Shown here: positions 37,911 to 49,775 of the stretch, piece after piece | How the letters are laid out: every line of letters starts with the position of its first letter | How positions within the stretch are numbered: the stretch's first letter is position 1 | DNA from: Setoptus koraiensis | Taxonomy: Eukaryota; Arthropoda | Direction of reading: 5' to 3' | Length of the DNA stretch: 64,000 nucleotides | NCBI GenBank assembly: GCA_048013815.1 | Contig: CM106585.1 | Span: 1,488,001 to 1,552,000 of the forward strand | Translations under genes and position numbers: made by a program | Notes under the pieces: model-generated | Database searches by the model: none | The model's input: only the letters and a program-made list of their open reading frames with translations | What the model was told of the DNA's origin: nothing

Positions 37911-38220
37911 CAAGAGCCGAGCAGATCGAGCGTAAGAGGAGCAACGGTCAAGGTTTGCCAGTGGTTAGGTGGCGCTCGCTGGCGAGAAGGCTCGAGCGGC
38001 ACCGAGTGAGTTGTGGCCTCCGCCAAACAGGAATTAATGCTCACCGCACACTGTCGGGCAATTGGCTCACCTGGTCGCATAGTGCTTAATGCCACAGCAC
38101 AAGTGACAGGCCGGTGACAGGTCGGCTGTCAGAAAGGCACCTGTGAAAAAGCGTTACACACGCGATTTGCGACTATCCGTTTCGTTTGACGTTTGTTTGG
38201 GGCGAGCGCAGCGCAAACAT

Positions 38221-38240
38221 GACCGACCGACCGACCGACC
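38221..38240. repeat. (GACC)n microsatellite
   Basis: Five uninterrupted GACC units. Confidence 0.9.
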
Positions 38241-39292
38241 GAACGGCCGACTTGGCAATTATTGCAACTCTATTGCACACTCCAACTGCCCAGCAACTTG
38301 CATAGAAATGCCATAGAAATGGCACAGAAATGCAAACACGCCGAGCGAGAATGAGGCCAAAGTGTCGAGCCTTGAATTGAAACCGCATTGACCGCACGAC
38401 AAGCGACTGGCCACAGGTTGCAATCGCATTTGATGTCATTTGATATCGCCGTTTTGTTTTGTCGCTGCACACTTGCCCAAGTCACACCGACTGCTGCAAT
38501 GCGACAACTGTTGGCAGCAGCGCCGCGAAATTCCTTTCTTTGCCACTTTGCCACTTGACCACTCAACCCACTGCTACCTGTGCCCATTGACATTACGTAA
38601 CAGGCAACACAGAATGCGGTTGCGCCGTTTATGTTGGCTTCCTAGTTTCTCACACTCACACCCGCACTCCCACTCACTGACTCTGGTCACTAGTGGCGCG
38701 CTCACTCAACAGAGTCTAGCGCCAGTGTTGGCCCCACAGGTAGCGACTCGAGTCAGTGTGTTTGTTTGAGTGTGGCGACCGGATAACACAAACAATTCTG
38801 ACAATTTTTAACACGAATGCCAGGTAATATTTGTTCACTTTGTCACACCAAATTCATGCTGTAGTGACTGTGGACATGACCAAGTTGAGAGGCGATCCCA
38901 TTGAATTCTGGCCATTGAATTTCGGCCAGCCTCACAGACTGTGAGTCACAGCGACCTGTGCTGTGATCACCTGTCGGTGCTGCATGATAATAATGACATG
39001 AAGCAGTGGCGATAAACGGCTCAACTGACAGTTATCAACTGTTATCACTGGCGATCTTTTTTGACGTTGGTATCAAATGCAAACACACACAGAATTACGT
39101 CAATATCTGTCTGTTTGTTCATTATTTGCAAACACTAACTGCCGCTGGTTGTATGTGTTTTGTGCGTGCCAACAAATGTTGTAAAAATGCTCACATACAA
39201 ACACCAACAGCAACAACTGCAACAGACAACGGATAATCGCAAACAATTCATCAATGATGAATATTGGAATAATTTATTGTTGTTGTCGAGGC

Positions 39293-39354
39293 AACAACAA
39301 CAGCAACAACAACAGCAGCATCAACAACAGCAGCATCAACAACAGCAGCAGCAC
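39293..39354. repeat. CAA/CAG triplet array, non-coding
   Basis: Triplet runs interrupted by CAT. An 81-codon frame spans it, but with no other protein-like content; taken as a simple repeat. Confidence 0.8.
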
Positions 39355-42300
39355 TTGTACGGCGGCTTACATCGGCGCCAAGCCAGAAGATTAAACACAC
39401 AGTGACCGGTGTATAGCTGGCATATAGCGTATGCCAGCCATACAGTATATACATGTAAGGGGCAAATAATCTCCTGTCGTCCACTGATGAGATCGACTTG
39501 ATGCTGTCCTTCGTTGGCTTCTCTTTAGGTCTTTGTTGTTCTTCGCCACTACAACCAATACAAGGCTCTCCCGCTCCGACGAGTTGTTAGCAAACAGCTG
39601 AAACTCGTCGAAGAGAGAACGTTCTTAGCTGGCAAATATCCTCGTTCTTTTTCTTTTTTCTTCTTTCACTAGCTCCCTCTCGCCACCAGAGCCTAGCCGC
39701 CAGAGTCTACTCACCGGAGTCTGGTGTGTGCTGTCTGGCCCGGTCATCGAGGCAAGCTAGTGGCGGGCGAAATTCGGCCAAGAGAAAGCAGTCCGTCAAT
39801 ATGCTAATGTGTCGGAGGCTATTTATTATCATAGAATAGAATGGAACAAGACAAGACAAAACAAAACAAGACAAAACAGAAGGATGCTGGCCGGACAGTG
39901 GCGCCAACGGTGGTCATTGTTGCAAGATGGTCATAACTGAGATAACAACGTCCGCCGATGATTGAATAAAACGTTGCAACGCAAACACTTTGGGCTTGTC
40001 GTTTGGCCCGACAGCGATCTAACATGACGATAACAAAGCTAATCAATGATTAGTAATCAGCGTCGCGCGCCTTGTTTATTAGTAGTCGCATGAATCTTAT
40101 TAGACGCAGATGAGTCCGGCCAGCAGATAGATGATCCCTTCTCAGGGCTACTGCTCCACTGCGATTGGCAACGGGTCTCATTTGTTGCGAGCTCGCTTAC
40201 GTTACAATCGACGGCTTCGAAGAGAACAGAATAACAGCGGATAAGTTTGCAGTTTGCAATTAACAGTGCCCATGCTAACATGTTTACAAGTTGATGTTAC
40301 AACCATCATTATGTAACCCTAAATAATTGTTATTAGTGCTATGGCGCCTGCTGCCGTCGTTGTTGCTGTTGCTGCTGTTGTTGTTGTATGGGTCGTTTTG
40401 GCGCATCGCCACAGGATAGACACACACAGGTAAAGACGGATATGTTACCTGTGTCAGTGTGTGTGTGTGTGTGTTTGTATTGGCGCAGGCTGGCTATAAA
40501 CAGGCGCAACAAGTGGTTAATGACACCACTGACCTACTATTTTGAGCATATGACTTGCATTGCCAATTCAAACAACTGTTCAAATTATCATTCATGATTA
40601 CGCATTCTTCATTACACAGACCTGCCTATTGAACAATCTCCACCAATAGTTAATTATACACACAGATAGTGGCTTATGGCGCCGATCAATGATGAGCAAA
40701 CATCGTCGAGTGTGCTGTCCGTTGATTTTGTGATCAAATCACCAATCAAAAGAGAAGTTTTTCGCTCTCTCTCTCTCGCTGCCAGATCGGCTAGACGAGA
40801 TAAAGGAATAAAAGTGATAAATCTGACCCATGGTAATGGTTGTTTGTTTGCAAGAGCAGCAGAGGCCAATGGCAGACACAAAAGCCCACCAAAGAATGGA
40901 TGCAAAGTATGAATGCAAACGAAGGCATCATGATGCTGCTGGCGATATCGGCAGTGTCACGATAAATTAATCTATATAAATCTGGCATCGTTGCTCATGT
41001 TGGTCGTGTGCATGTTTGATGGGCGACCAGTGATTAACATTGGGCATTTTGGCCACTTTGTATCGCGATCGCGAGGCTGTCATTGTTGAAAAAGAAAAGG
41101 AACGAAAAGCGAAAATGTTGAGTCATGAATTCGGTCATGAATGAACAAAGGCTCGCTGATTAATTGATGATGCCCGGTTTCGGGGGCTCGCTTACGCCCC
41201 CAAAGAATCTACCTGTACCAAGCATTCTATGGTAACGACTGCGTCTAAACATAGATGAGGGTGCCGCGTTCGTTGAGAACAGTCCACTTGGTTGGGGGCT
41301 ATGTGTTCGGTGGTGCAACAGCAACAGCAACAAGTGTTAGGAGCGGCCAGAAGATTTTTGATCGCATCATTTGAGTGCGATCGTTGTGCGACGCATCAAA
41401 GCGACCAGAGAGTGTTGGCTTCGCGCAGCTATTCGTTCGCGTTCGAGTGGCCGCATTCCTAATTATTATTATGCAATCATATTCTTTGTTGTTGGTTCCG
41501 CTTCTCCATTGAGCCTACAGGCTGCAAGCTCAATCAGGCAGGCGCACAGATATGAGAGTAAGTAAGAGCTGGCAAGAATGTGTATTAGCTTGTTACGCAA
41601 CTGTTGCATAACAAAAGGTGCAGTTGAGAGGGTGAGGTTTCGTTTTGTCTGATTGTGCCTGTTGTGCAGTGTGTTTTAGCCAAACATGATCCGTTCTTAT
41701 CTTTTGAGTTGTTTATCGCGCAAGATAAATCAAGAATATTTTATTAGTTGCAACAGCAACAGCGACAGGCATAAGTGATCTCGTTTGTAATCGCAAAGAG
41801 ATGGTCAGATTAGAAACAAAAATTTAGATAATCCGACAAATGTGTTGCATGCACAACACATACTGTCGTGTGACATAGTGGCCAGCAACATGATCCGACA
41901 ACAAGGTTTCGTGATTGACCACTGGACAGTCACTGGACTGCCACTAACTGTTGCTAACTGTTACTTGTGACGTTACAACGGTGTGCCACTTACCATTTGA
42001 TGCAACCACTGCTAATAGTTGATAACGTCATAATGTGAGTGTGTGTGTGCTCAACAGAATATAAATTGATAAATCAAAACGGCCACCAATTTAATCATTT
42101 TTGAAGGTCAACAATGTCGCTTCATTTCGGACTCTGACTCTCGTGAGTCTTGTGAGTTTGAAACTGGAGTCCACGCAATGATTTACGCACAGTCTCGCAC
42201 TCCGACTACTAGTGACTAGACAAGACCGTTGGTCGCAACGTAAGCCAACTAGCTCTCGTAGTGTGTTTGTCGGACTGACCAGAGCTCAGGTGACCTAACA

Positions 42301-42576
42301 GCGGCGGCAGCAGCAGCAACTACTTAACTAGTGCAACTGGCCAGATATTGCAGCGGCACTGGGCGCGCTGGCCGTAATGCGCCGATGCAGCCATGTAGTG
42401 AATGTTGTGAAGTTTTAAATATAGCCTATGAGTGGCCATTATCTGCACCATGGTCAGTTATTTCGCTCGAGGCTGCTTATACTTAGAACAAAAATTGATC
42501 AATTGAAAACAACATGACCAAGCTGCGCCGTTCCTATCAACGCTACTCGGCAAGCCGGCGAGCGCAACAAGATAAT

Positions 42577-42628
42577 TTTGTTTGTTCGTTTGTTTGTTCG
42601 TTTGTTTGTATGTTTGTTTGTTTGTTCT
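42577..42628. repeat. GTTT/GTTC tetramer array
   Basis: About thirteen tetramer units, mostly TTTG with every third changed to TTCG or TATG. Confidence 0.88.
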
Positions 42629-43788
42629 CTGTTCTGGCGAGCGCACCAAGTGAGCAAGTATAACAAACATTCGTGTATGCAAATAATGGCTAACATTATG
42701 ATTTTGATACTCTGGTCAGTCATCTATTTTCGGCTTCACACACACACAAACACACGCACACTCACACTCTGGCCACCATAACCGATAACACCAAATAATA
42801 GCACATTAAATAGTAACCAGTCTGGCCAGTCACTATTAATAGCCGCCATTATTGGCCAACGAACGAAAATAATCATTCGTTCGGCTGGGCCCTCGTCTAG
42901 CGCATCGCGTCAGACATTTTGCTCATTAATGTCACTGTTGCAACAGCGAAACTTTTGCTCCAAAAGTGTTTTGTGGCCAAACGTGGAAATGGATGAAACG
43001 GACGCACTAAACATTCACTGCTGCTAGCGGCCAGTTGCTGCGACGCCGCGCCATCTAGTCAATTGCTGCCGCTGCTGAGTAACATTACATAATCGCAATC
43101 GTCGGTTGATTGGACTTTGGGGGATTGGGATTTAATTAAAACCATTGCACACACACTCATTGTAGCGATACTTGTAGGCACGTGAGTGACGGCCGAGCCA
43201 GTAATTGTACGGTTTTGATTCGTTTTTACAATTACAATTTTGTGAAATCTGCTGCATACAAAATAAAATGTTTACTACAGACCAAACAAATGGTTTGTTT
43301 GTATGTTACAGGGCACATCGGCCCGCATACATACATCATGCAGCTAAACAGCTCATGGCAATAATTTATGGCCGTGAGCTGCGACGGCGTCAGCGAGAAC
43401 GAAGACAAATCGTTGTATTATGTACATTGCAATGTAGCCAAAATGTAAAACAATTTCAACTAAAACATGATAACATTATTCCGTTGCTCCATTAACTAAC
43501 ACTAACATTTGTTGTTGTTTTGCAAACTAAAACTCCGATAGATTCTGTGTGTTTGTTGGTCTTAACACCCAACAGAATAAATCCGTCTGAAAAGGAGCAA
43601 CTAATTCACAATACATATTCAATGGATGCTTGCTTATTTTATATTATACCGATGCGATAGACAAACGTTTATTTACGTTTATCTTTATTGTGTCTGATGC
43701 TTCTCGTAAACAATTTCGAGCTTTCGCTTCACCGTCATCATGATACTGAATCAGCCGCATGGGCAAGTGACTGAAGCTCAAAAGAAAG

Positions 43789-43868
43789 CCATCCACTTGG
43801 CAATCCATCCACTGAGCAGTCCATCCACTGAGCAATCCATCCACTGAGCAATTTATACACTGAGCAAA
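43789..43868. repeat. Minisatellite, period about 18, four copies
   Basis: Units of the form CAATCCATCCACTGAG repeat with GAGCAGT/GAGCAAT variants; the last unit is decayed (ATTTATACACTGAG). Confidence 0.88.
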
Positions 43869-44017
43869 TCAGCAAAAGGCATAGTTAGATAACGTATATG
43901 TAACGTTTATATCATGCATGGAGAGTGTTCGCCGGCAACAGGTGTAAATGGTACGAAAATGATGATCAATGCGCCAGCCAACAGACAGACAGACACTCGT
44001 CGATGATTGGAGAACTG

Positions 44018-44056
44018 GTTATATAACATATATTATATAATATATATATTATACAA
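44018..44056. repeat. A/T palindromic tract
   Basis: A run of TATAT, ATTATA and TATAATATA that is nearly self-complementary. A simple-sequence palindrome. Confidence 0.7.
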
Positions 44057-47000
44057 CTGGTGGCCATTGGTGCATCGCCTTTTATCGAGGCCAATGGCTT
44101 CACGTTACATGTGCTATCACACTATCTCAGCAGCATGTTGCTATGTTAGTCGTTGTTCGTTTAATGAGACGCTTTCACCTGACACATGAGGCCGATTGAC
44201 GGCAAACGAGAAAGTTTCACTTGCTATCGGTTGAGATTTGATTTAGTTGTGTGTCTCGATTGTCAAATTATTACAACTGTTGCGGACACCCTGGGCTTGG
44301 CATCACTCACAACAAATATCACATCAGCAACATGCTCGAAATAATTTTGCAAATGCCTGCCACAACTAGCTTATCTAACTAGGCAACTGGCTAGTGTCGA
44401 GTTGCTGTGTCTCGCTGAACTCTCGTCTTGTTACAACGACAGCGATAGTTCACGGAATACAGGTGAGCTTAATGAGACATGCGGCAACCATTGGCTGGTG
44501 TGCGGCATGCAAATATGAAGAGAGTGTTTTGGTTGTTGTTGGCGACAATCGCTATGTATAAATAGCTTATATTTGGTTGCCACAACGGTCCAACTGTGCG
44601 ACAAAAAAAAACAAATGCAAACTGACAATTTGATAATTATTTGATAGAGACAATTTATACTCACGTTAATGATGCAACAGTTAGTGCGCTAGTTAGTATG
44701 ATAATTAAGTGTTTGATGTTGTTGTTGTTGATGCCTGAAGTTGGTGATTGTCGCCGTGGTGCACGTTGTAGACACTTGTGAAATCTTCTCTTCGGTTTGA
44801 TCGATGCTTTTGGTGTGTCGTCGCTTTCTCTCTCTTTTGTCGCTGTGTTCGAAATAAATAGCAAAACAAATCTCAATTAGTTAATACGACGTTTGTTAAT
44901 TAACTAATAACAAATATTACGTAACCACTTTGATATTCGAACTGTGATATTCAAATTGCGATATTCAAACTGTGACCATGTTCACCCGGCCAATGCAAGT
45001 TTTCGTCTGTGCGCCACGGCCAACTTGATGCCGCCAGGTGAGCAAACTTTCATTCGAATTGGCTGGCCATGCCCAGACAAACACACAAGCTGACGCAACA
45101 GTTGACCACTTGATTGTTCTATTGAGTTGCGCATGCGCTGTCAAGTTGTACAATTCTTTGGGCATTCTTTTTGGTAGATTCTTTCTGTTCCTTCGGTGCC
45201 TGGCATGGTCTGCATTAGTAGTGAATGATAGCGGAAATCAGTGCCATATTGTGATTTTTATCATGAGTTGTTGTTATAAATTAGCAGTAGCAACAGCGCT
45301 GACCATTAGTCAGCATGGGATACGGCAAATCTCATTTCGTTAACTATCGCACCTTGACTCTTGTAGCACAATTGTGCACTTGCACTTAATTATCGGGTTA
45401 CCTGTGTAAGATTAATTGTTTCTCCAACTGACTGACTGAGTGTGTGTGTGTGTCGGAATACGAAGTGTGTGTCGGAATTCGAAGTGTGAATGTGTGTGTA
45501 AAAGAGAGAAAGTGTGTGCCAAAAATCCTCGTAATACGCCGGTCACAATCGCACTTGTTGCACTGGCCGTGTCAAGGCTGTTTCACCCACCGCCAGACGC
45601 CTCGTCGTTGTTAGTTAGCTTCATCATCAGCACTGAACGACACTGCTGAGCAGCACGAGATAACAGATTAGACGCTGGCATGTTTTAAATAACGGAACAT
45701 GCGTTTAACAAGTGCCAACCGATCGACGACCGCTACCACAATACATAGATGATGATAAAGCGTTTCCACATTCAGCGATAGCTCTGTCCATTAGCTGGCA
45801 AGTGGCGAATAAAACCAAAATTTAACGCTTTCACTACTATAAGAAGAAGACAGAAATTATATCAATCAAAATGGCTAATTTGATTGCTGCCGACAACAAC
45901 AACATCTACTAGTTGGATTGTTTCTGCTTGTTTGGCCCACCAACTGCTAACAAATGACCCAATTATGATCTACAGGTAGTACGGTCTTGCCATAAGAATG
46001 AACTGGCACACACACACACACGAGAGACTTGTTTCGTTTTCAAATCAATAATCACCTTCCATCTTGTCTTGTGTTTCTGGCTAACGAGCCCTGTCTACCA
46101 AGACACACACACACACAATTTTTGCTCTTTCTCTTGCGGTGGCGCTTGAAGATTTATTATTGTTATTTGTAACTCTCGCTGTCTCTCTCATTCTTTCGCT
46201 CTCTTGCTGCCTATCACTCAATTCTTTCTTACTTTCATCATCGCTCACTCACTCGCTGAAAATCCATTGTTTCTGGCAAACCAATTCGATACCCTCTTCA
46301 TTGCTTCATGTCAAAGAGCAATTTTTCATCCCTTGTTTTATTCATTATCGTCCACGTTGCCGTCACTACTCTCTTGGTACTTTTATTATTAATATTATTA
46401 TTGCAGGACTAGATCGCCCAATCAAGGCGTCCAGCCTAGAAAATAAATGTCCGTTAATACAGAGTAACACTGACCAAATCAATCTGATGATGACCCCGCC
46501 AGTGAAAACATTCCTAACATTCTATTCATTCCGTCAGCAGCGGCTAAACATTCCCTTTTGATTTTTGCATTCGCTCTTCCAATATTAATAATAAACGGCC
46601 ACAAACGTGATTGCATTCCATCACAGCAGGATACAACAATCGTTGTCACCATCGTTTATAGAATACCGTATAATATTGGCTGCGGATCGCGTTGCGCACT
46701 TTACTGTTTTCTCTTGGTCTCCCGCACTCTATTTTTCCTGCTTTTTTCGATTCTCGTTTTTGTAGGATAGCGAGGAAAATCCAATAATAACACAGAAATT
46801 AAGAGATTTCCATCATTCTCGAGAGGAAAAAAACGAAACAATGTCAAGTTTTTTTTTCTTTATCACGTTAGATGCTTACAGAAATAGTAAAAATCTCCCA
46901 ATTCCTCGGTAAAATTCTCAGATTTTCCCCAATATCTGACAGAAGTAACTTCGAGCGTTGAAATAAGTAAGGATAAGGAGAATATCATTTTGGACTAGTA

Positions 47001-47118
47001 GAGGAGGAGGAATTCTAGAGTTCGCAACACGATGGCCGACAATAGACTAAATTCGCGACCGAAGTTAACTATTAATAAATTAAATAAGTTATTAAGGGGG
47101 TGAAGTAGGCGGCTTGTA

Positions 47119-47840
47119 CAGTAAAACTCCTTCGAATGTCGCTTCCCTCAAATGTCGCAACACATGTTATTTTTGCTGTTTTCACGATGATTTGCACTTT
47201 ATTCGATGCGCCAGTTTTAAATCAGAACGCGGTTGACCTATGTTCCTCGACTTCTTCGGTTTCTGTTGTCTATTTCTATTTGTCTCTCCAAGATGCCTCG
47301 AAATCTACGTCGAAATTTGACCCTAAATGCGAAAGAAGATATCATAAGAAATGTGGAAAGATATTCAATTAGTGATTTGGCTATTAAATTCAGTGTATCT
47401 ACACGTCAAATTTATCGTGTTCTTGCTTTGAAAGACAAATACCTGAGTCTATGCAATAGATTTAATGCAGAATTAACAAAGATACAAGAGAGTAGGATTA
47501 GTGATGATCTCGATAGAAGAATGGTTGATCTCGCTGAAGAATATAAGGTACAGAGTGTACCAATAAATGTGAAGATATTAAGGAAGAAGACCACTGAGAT
47601 GAGTGGAAGTTCGAATGAGTCAATCTCTGCTTCATGGTGGAGGAATTTCAAAAACCGGAATAATATTACGAGCGGTACCCTATGTGGCGAATTGATCTCT
47701 GCAGATCTAGTTGCAGCTAATGAATTAAAATTACATTCTATACCGCAAATATTCCAGTTCAATTTGAATGACAATATCTGGAATTTCGATGAGACTCGAC
47801 TAACGGGTGTAGAATAAAAAACTAGACTGGGTTTCGATCT
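47119..47840 (+). mobile_element. 5' half of a Tigger/pogo-like DNA transposon
   Basis: A TA dinucleotide at 47117-47118 is followed by CAGTAAAACTCCTTCGAATG, the usual start of a pogo/Tigger terminal inverted repeat, and the transposase begins 174 bases on. The complementary 3' terminal repeat was sought up to 49200 and not found, and the transposase stops halfway, so only the left half remains. The right boundary is approximate: transposase similarity ends near 47810. Confidence 0.75.
47293..47817 (+). pseudogene. Truncated Tigger/pogo transposase (CENP-B-like DNA-binding part)
   Basis: From the ATG at 47293 (MPRNLRRNLTLNAKEDII) the frame encodes a first helix-turn-helix of the pipsqueak/CENP-B N-terminal type (ISDLAIKFSVSTRQIYRVL), a second CENP-B-type DNA-binding domain (SASWWRNFKNRNNI, then LCGE), and the linker to the DDE nuclease. 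It stops after WNFDETRL, which is the strand with the first catalytic Asp (NADETGL in intact Tiggers), so nearly the whole DDE domain is missing. The retained frame has no internal stop across 175 codons. Intact transposases have about 450-600 residues. It could be a simple 3' deletion of a young copy or a retained DNA-binding protein; the first is more likely. Confidence 0.8.
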
Positions 47841-47949
47841 ATTTTTCTCTTGAACTTCGCGCTATTCTTCTTTATTGACACGTGTGATTGATGGGTTGAT
47901 TGATTATCTAAGTGATTATGTAAAAAAGAGTTAATTTATCGAGCTAATT

Positions 47950-49195
47950 ATTAAAAAAAAATGACCTCTGATCAAGAGAGACTCCGCGAGCGCGTCGCGC
48001 AATTTCACGAGGATATAGCTGCTCGCAATAAACATTTAAACTGCACAACATTTCATGAAGGATCTCTCCGATTCTTAATGATACGCATCATTGTGATGAA
48101 TTCAGTGTCTATCGTCGCATTTCTTCAACCAAGAATTTTCCATGGTTTGCAGTCACGTGAGCGGAGGGTAGAGGGCGAAGCCCGATACCCGAAGCGCTCA
48201 TTAACACTACCTGAAGGGTCCCCGTCGCACGCAGTCGTCGCGGGAGCGACGACGGAGATGTGACGGCCTCCAAATTACGAGACCGCAGGCCGAGTTCTCA
48301 GACCCATCGCAGGTTCATCCCCGAGTGCAGCGAAGCTGAAATTCGTCATTGGTTCAGCATAAGTAGTGATAGCCATTACTCCATCGGAGCATCAAGTGTC
48401 ATGTCAGAGCCAGTTTCCCCAGTCAGAGGCCGCCGCTCAGCATCAAATGAGGTATCGAAAATGGACGCGCCAACCTCACAACAAGCATCCGCTAAGCCTC
48501 AAGAAAAGCAGCATCTACAACTCAACTCAACCAATGTAACTAATTCATTCATATGTACAGGCGACTTTGGCTGTGTCGGCCTACCAACGTCAACATACTC
48601 GCCAACACTAGCGGATATGATCAATTACGTCATGAAGCAGTATTTTACATCATCTAATACGACAAAATCCCTATAGATCACTAACAACACCGCTGGCAAA
48701 CAAATAGTTTTAACAGACACAAACCGATAAGAGAATAACCGAACAGTCAAAATAGACAAAATAGAAGCAACAGAAGAGAATAACAGAACTCACAGAATAG
48801 AACCGATACAACTGCACACTCAAGAACACGCCAAGCTAACAATTCACTTGGCAATTGTGTGTGTGTGTGTGTGTGTGTGCCAAAGAAGAGAACAAGTGAC
48901 GACTGCTAAACGAACTCCAGTGGACGCAAGCCTGCCGCTGCCGGACCAACGACAACCGCCAGCGAGCAGATGGAATTTACTCTTTACCACTGGCCACAAC
49001 ATTCGTTGCCTACATAAACCTGAAGATCAGAAAATATATAAATTCGAGCAATTATCGATAGATTCCATTTCATGCAAAAACCATTGCACACGCCATCTTA
49101 TCTAATCTGACATCGATTGAGCGCATTATAGAGTTCATCAATAAAGTTTGTCACAACCTACTTATAACCTTGAATCTGTCAAACACAGAAAAGAA
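47950..49195 (+). other. Unclassified segment of unusual composition, possibly retroelement-derived
   Basis: The 47980-48360 part is visibly richer in G and C than its surroundings, and two short open frames (47961-48263 and about 48400-48676) have no similarity I can name. Near the end are a TATA-like ATATATAAAT (49034) and AATAAA (49140) about 100 bases apart, an arrangement seen in long terminal repeats of retroelements. No reverse transcriptase, integrase or second terminal repeat was found. If it is such an element, it is a fossil remnant; other transposon debris fits as well. Confidence 0.25.
48856..48879. repeat. (GT)n microsatellite
   Basis: About eleven GT units in a row. Confidence 0.9.
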
Positions 49196-49775
49196 TGTTG
49201 AAGAGAGAAAATAATACAGAAAAAATGGAATCACTGTTGATTTTCTTTCATTAAATGAGAAAAGATGCACTGTGCGCATGCGATCTTGGCGCATTCCGAA
49301 ATGAACTGTAAGAGCAATCAACCCTAGCCACCTGGAAAGGGTCTCTCATCTGAGGGATTACTAATAACGTGCGCTTGACACCCGAGATAGCGCTGGAAGG
49401 GGCCACTTCAAAGATAGAATACAATTTGTCGGGTGATCAATAATTTTGCTTGCGTGAATCGATTACACGATTATGACGATGATTTGCAGACGAGAATCAG
49501 AAACACAAATCAGATGTAACAAGTAGGTCAATTTGTTAATTGGTGTTTTGTATTTTCCTTTCTTCATCATCGTTCAGGTGATTACGAATGCAACTAAAAG
49601 TTCACTACTTGAACTACGAGTTGATTAGTATTGTGTAACATTCTTCTGCGAAAATGCGACTCGGCGCCTGAACTACATTAGTTGTGGTGTATGTTGTGTA
49701 TATATGTGCACATCCCCTGAGTTTGCTATATCAGCACGAGAATATTTCCTGGTGAATGGATCAGATTAAATCAAT
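49196..49775. other. Intergenic, 3' flank of the lipase gene
   Basis: I see no coding exon, RNA gene or repeat here, and no clear polyadenylation signal for the lipase. Confidence 0.5.

Larger units (their letters stand above)
34007..47118. other. 13-kb gene-free region upstream of the cadherin gene
   Basis: No open frame here shows a domain, family similarity or convincing splice structure. The stretch is rich in microsatellites, short tandem arrays (35629, 37817, 43789), a purine-rich pentamer tract (36840) and small palindromes. It could hold the cadherin promoter, 5' UTR exons or enhancers, since the next recognisable coding sequence is the transposon at 47119. Confidence 0.6.

Noticed and set aside
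39160-39405. Forward frame rich in glutamine as a gene
   Set aside because: It is a CAA/CAG simple repeat with short non-repetitive ends and no splice or start context.
44661-44876. Reverse-strand frame ending in a signal-like helix (IKHLIIILTSALTVASLT) followed by a good GT donor, as a possible first exon of the cadherin gene
   Set aside because: It has no ATG in frame and ends in phase 2, whereas cadherin exon 2 needs phase 1; the exon at 33457-34006 joins correctly.
46139-46561. 140-codon Leu/Ser-rich frame as a membrane protein
   Set aside because: It does not begin with ATG, and its Leu/Ser content comes from CTCTCT-type sequence; no family similarity.
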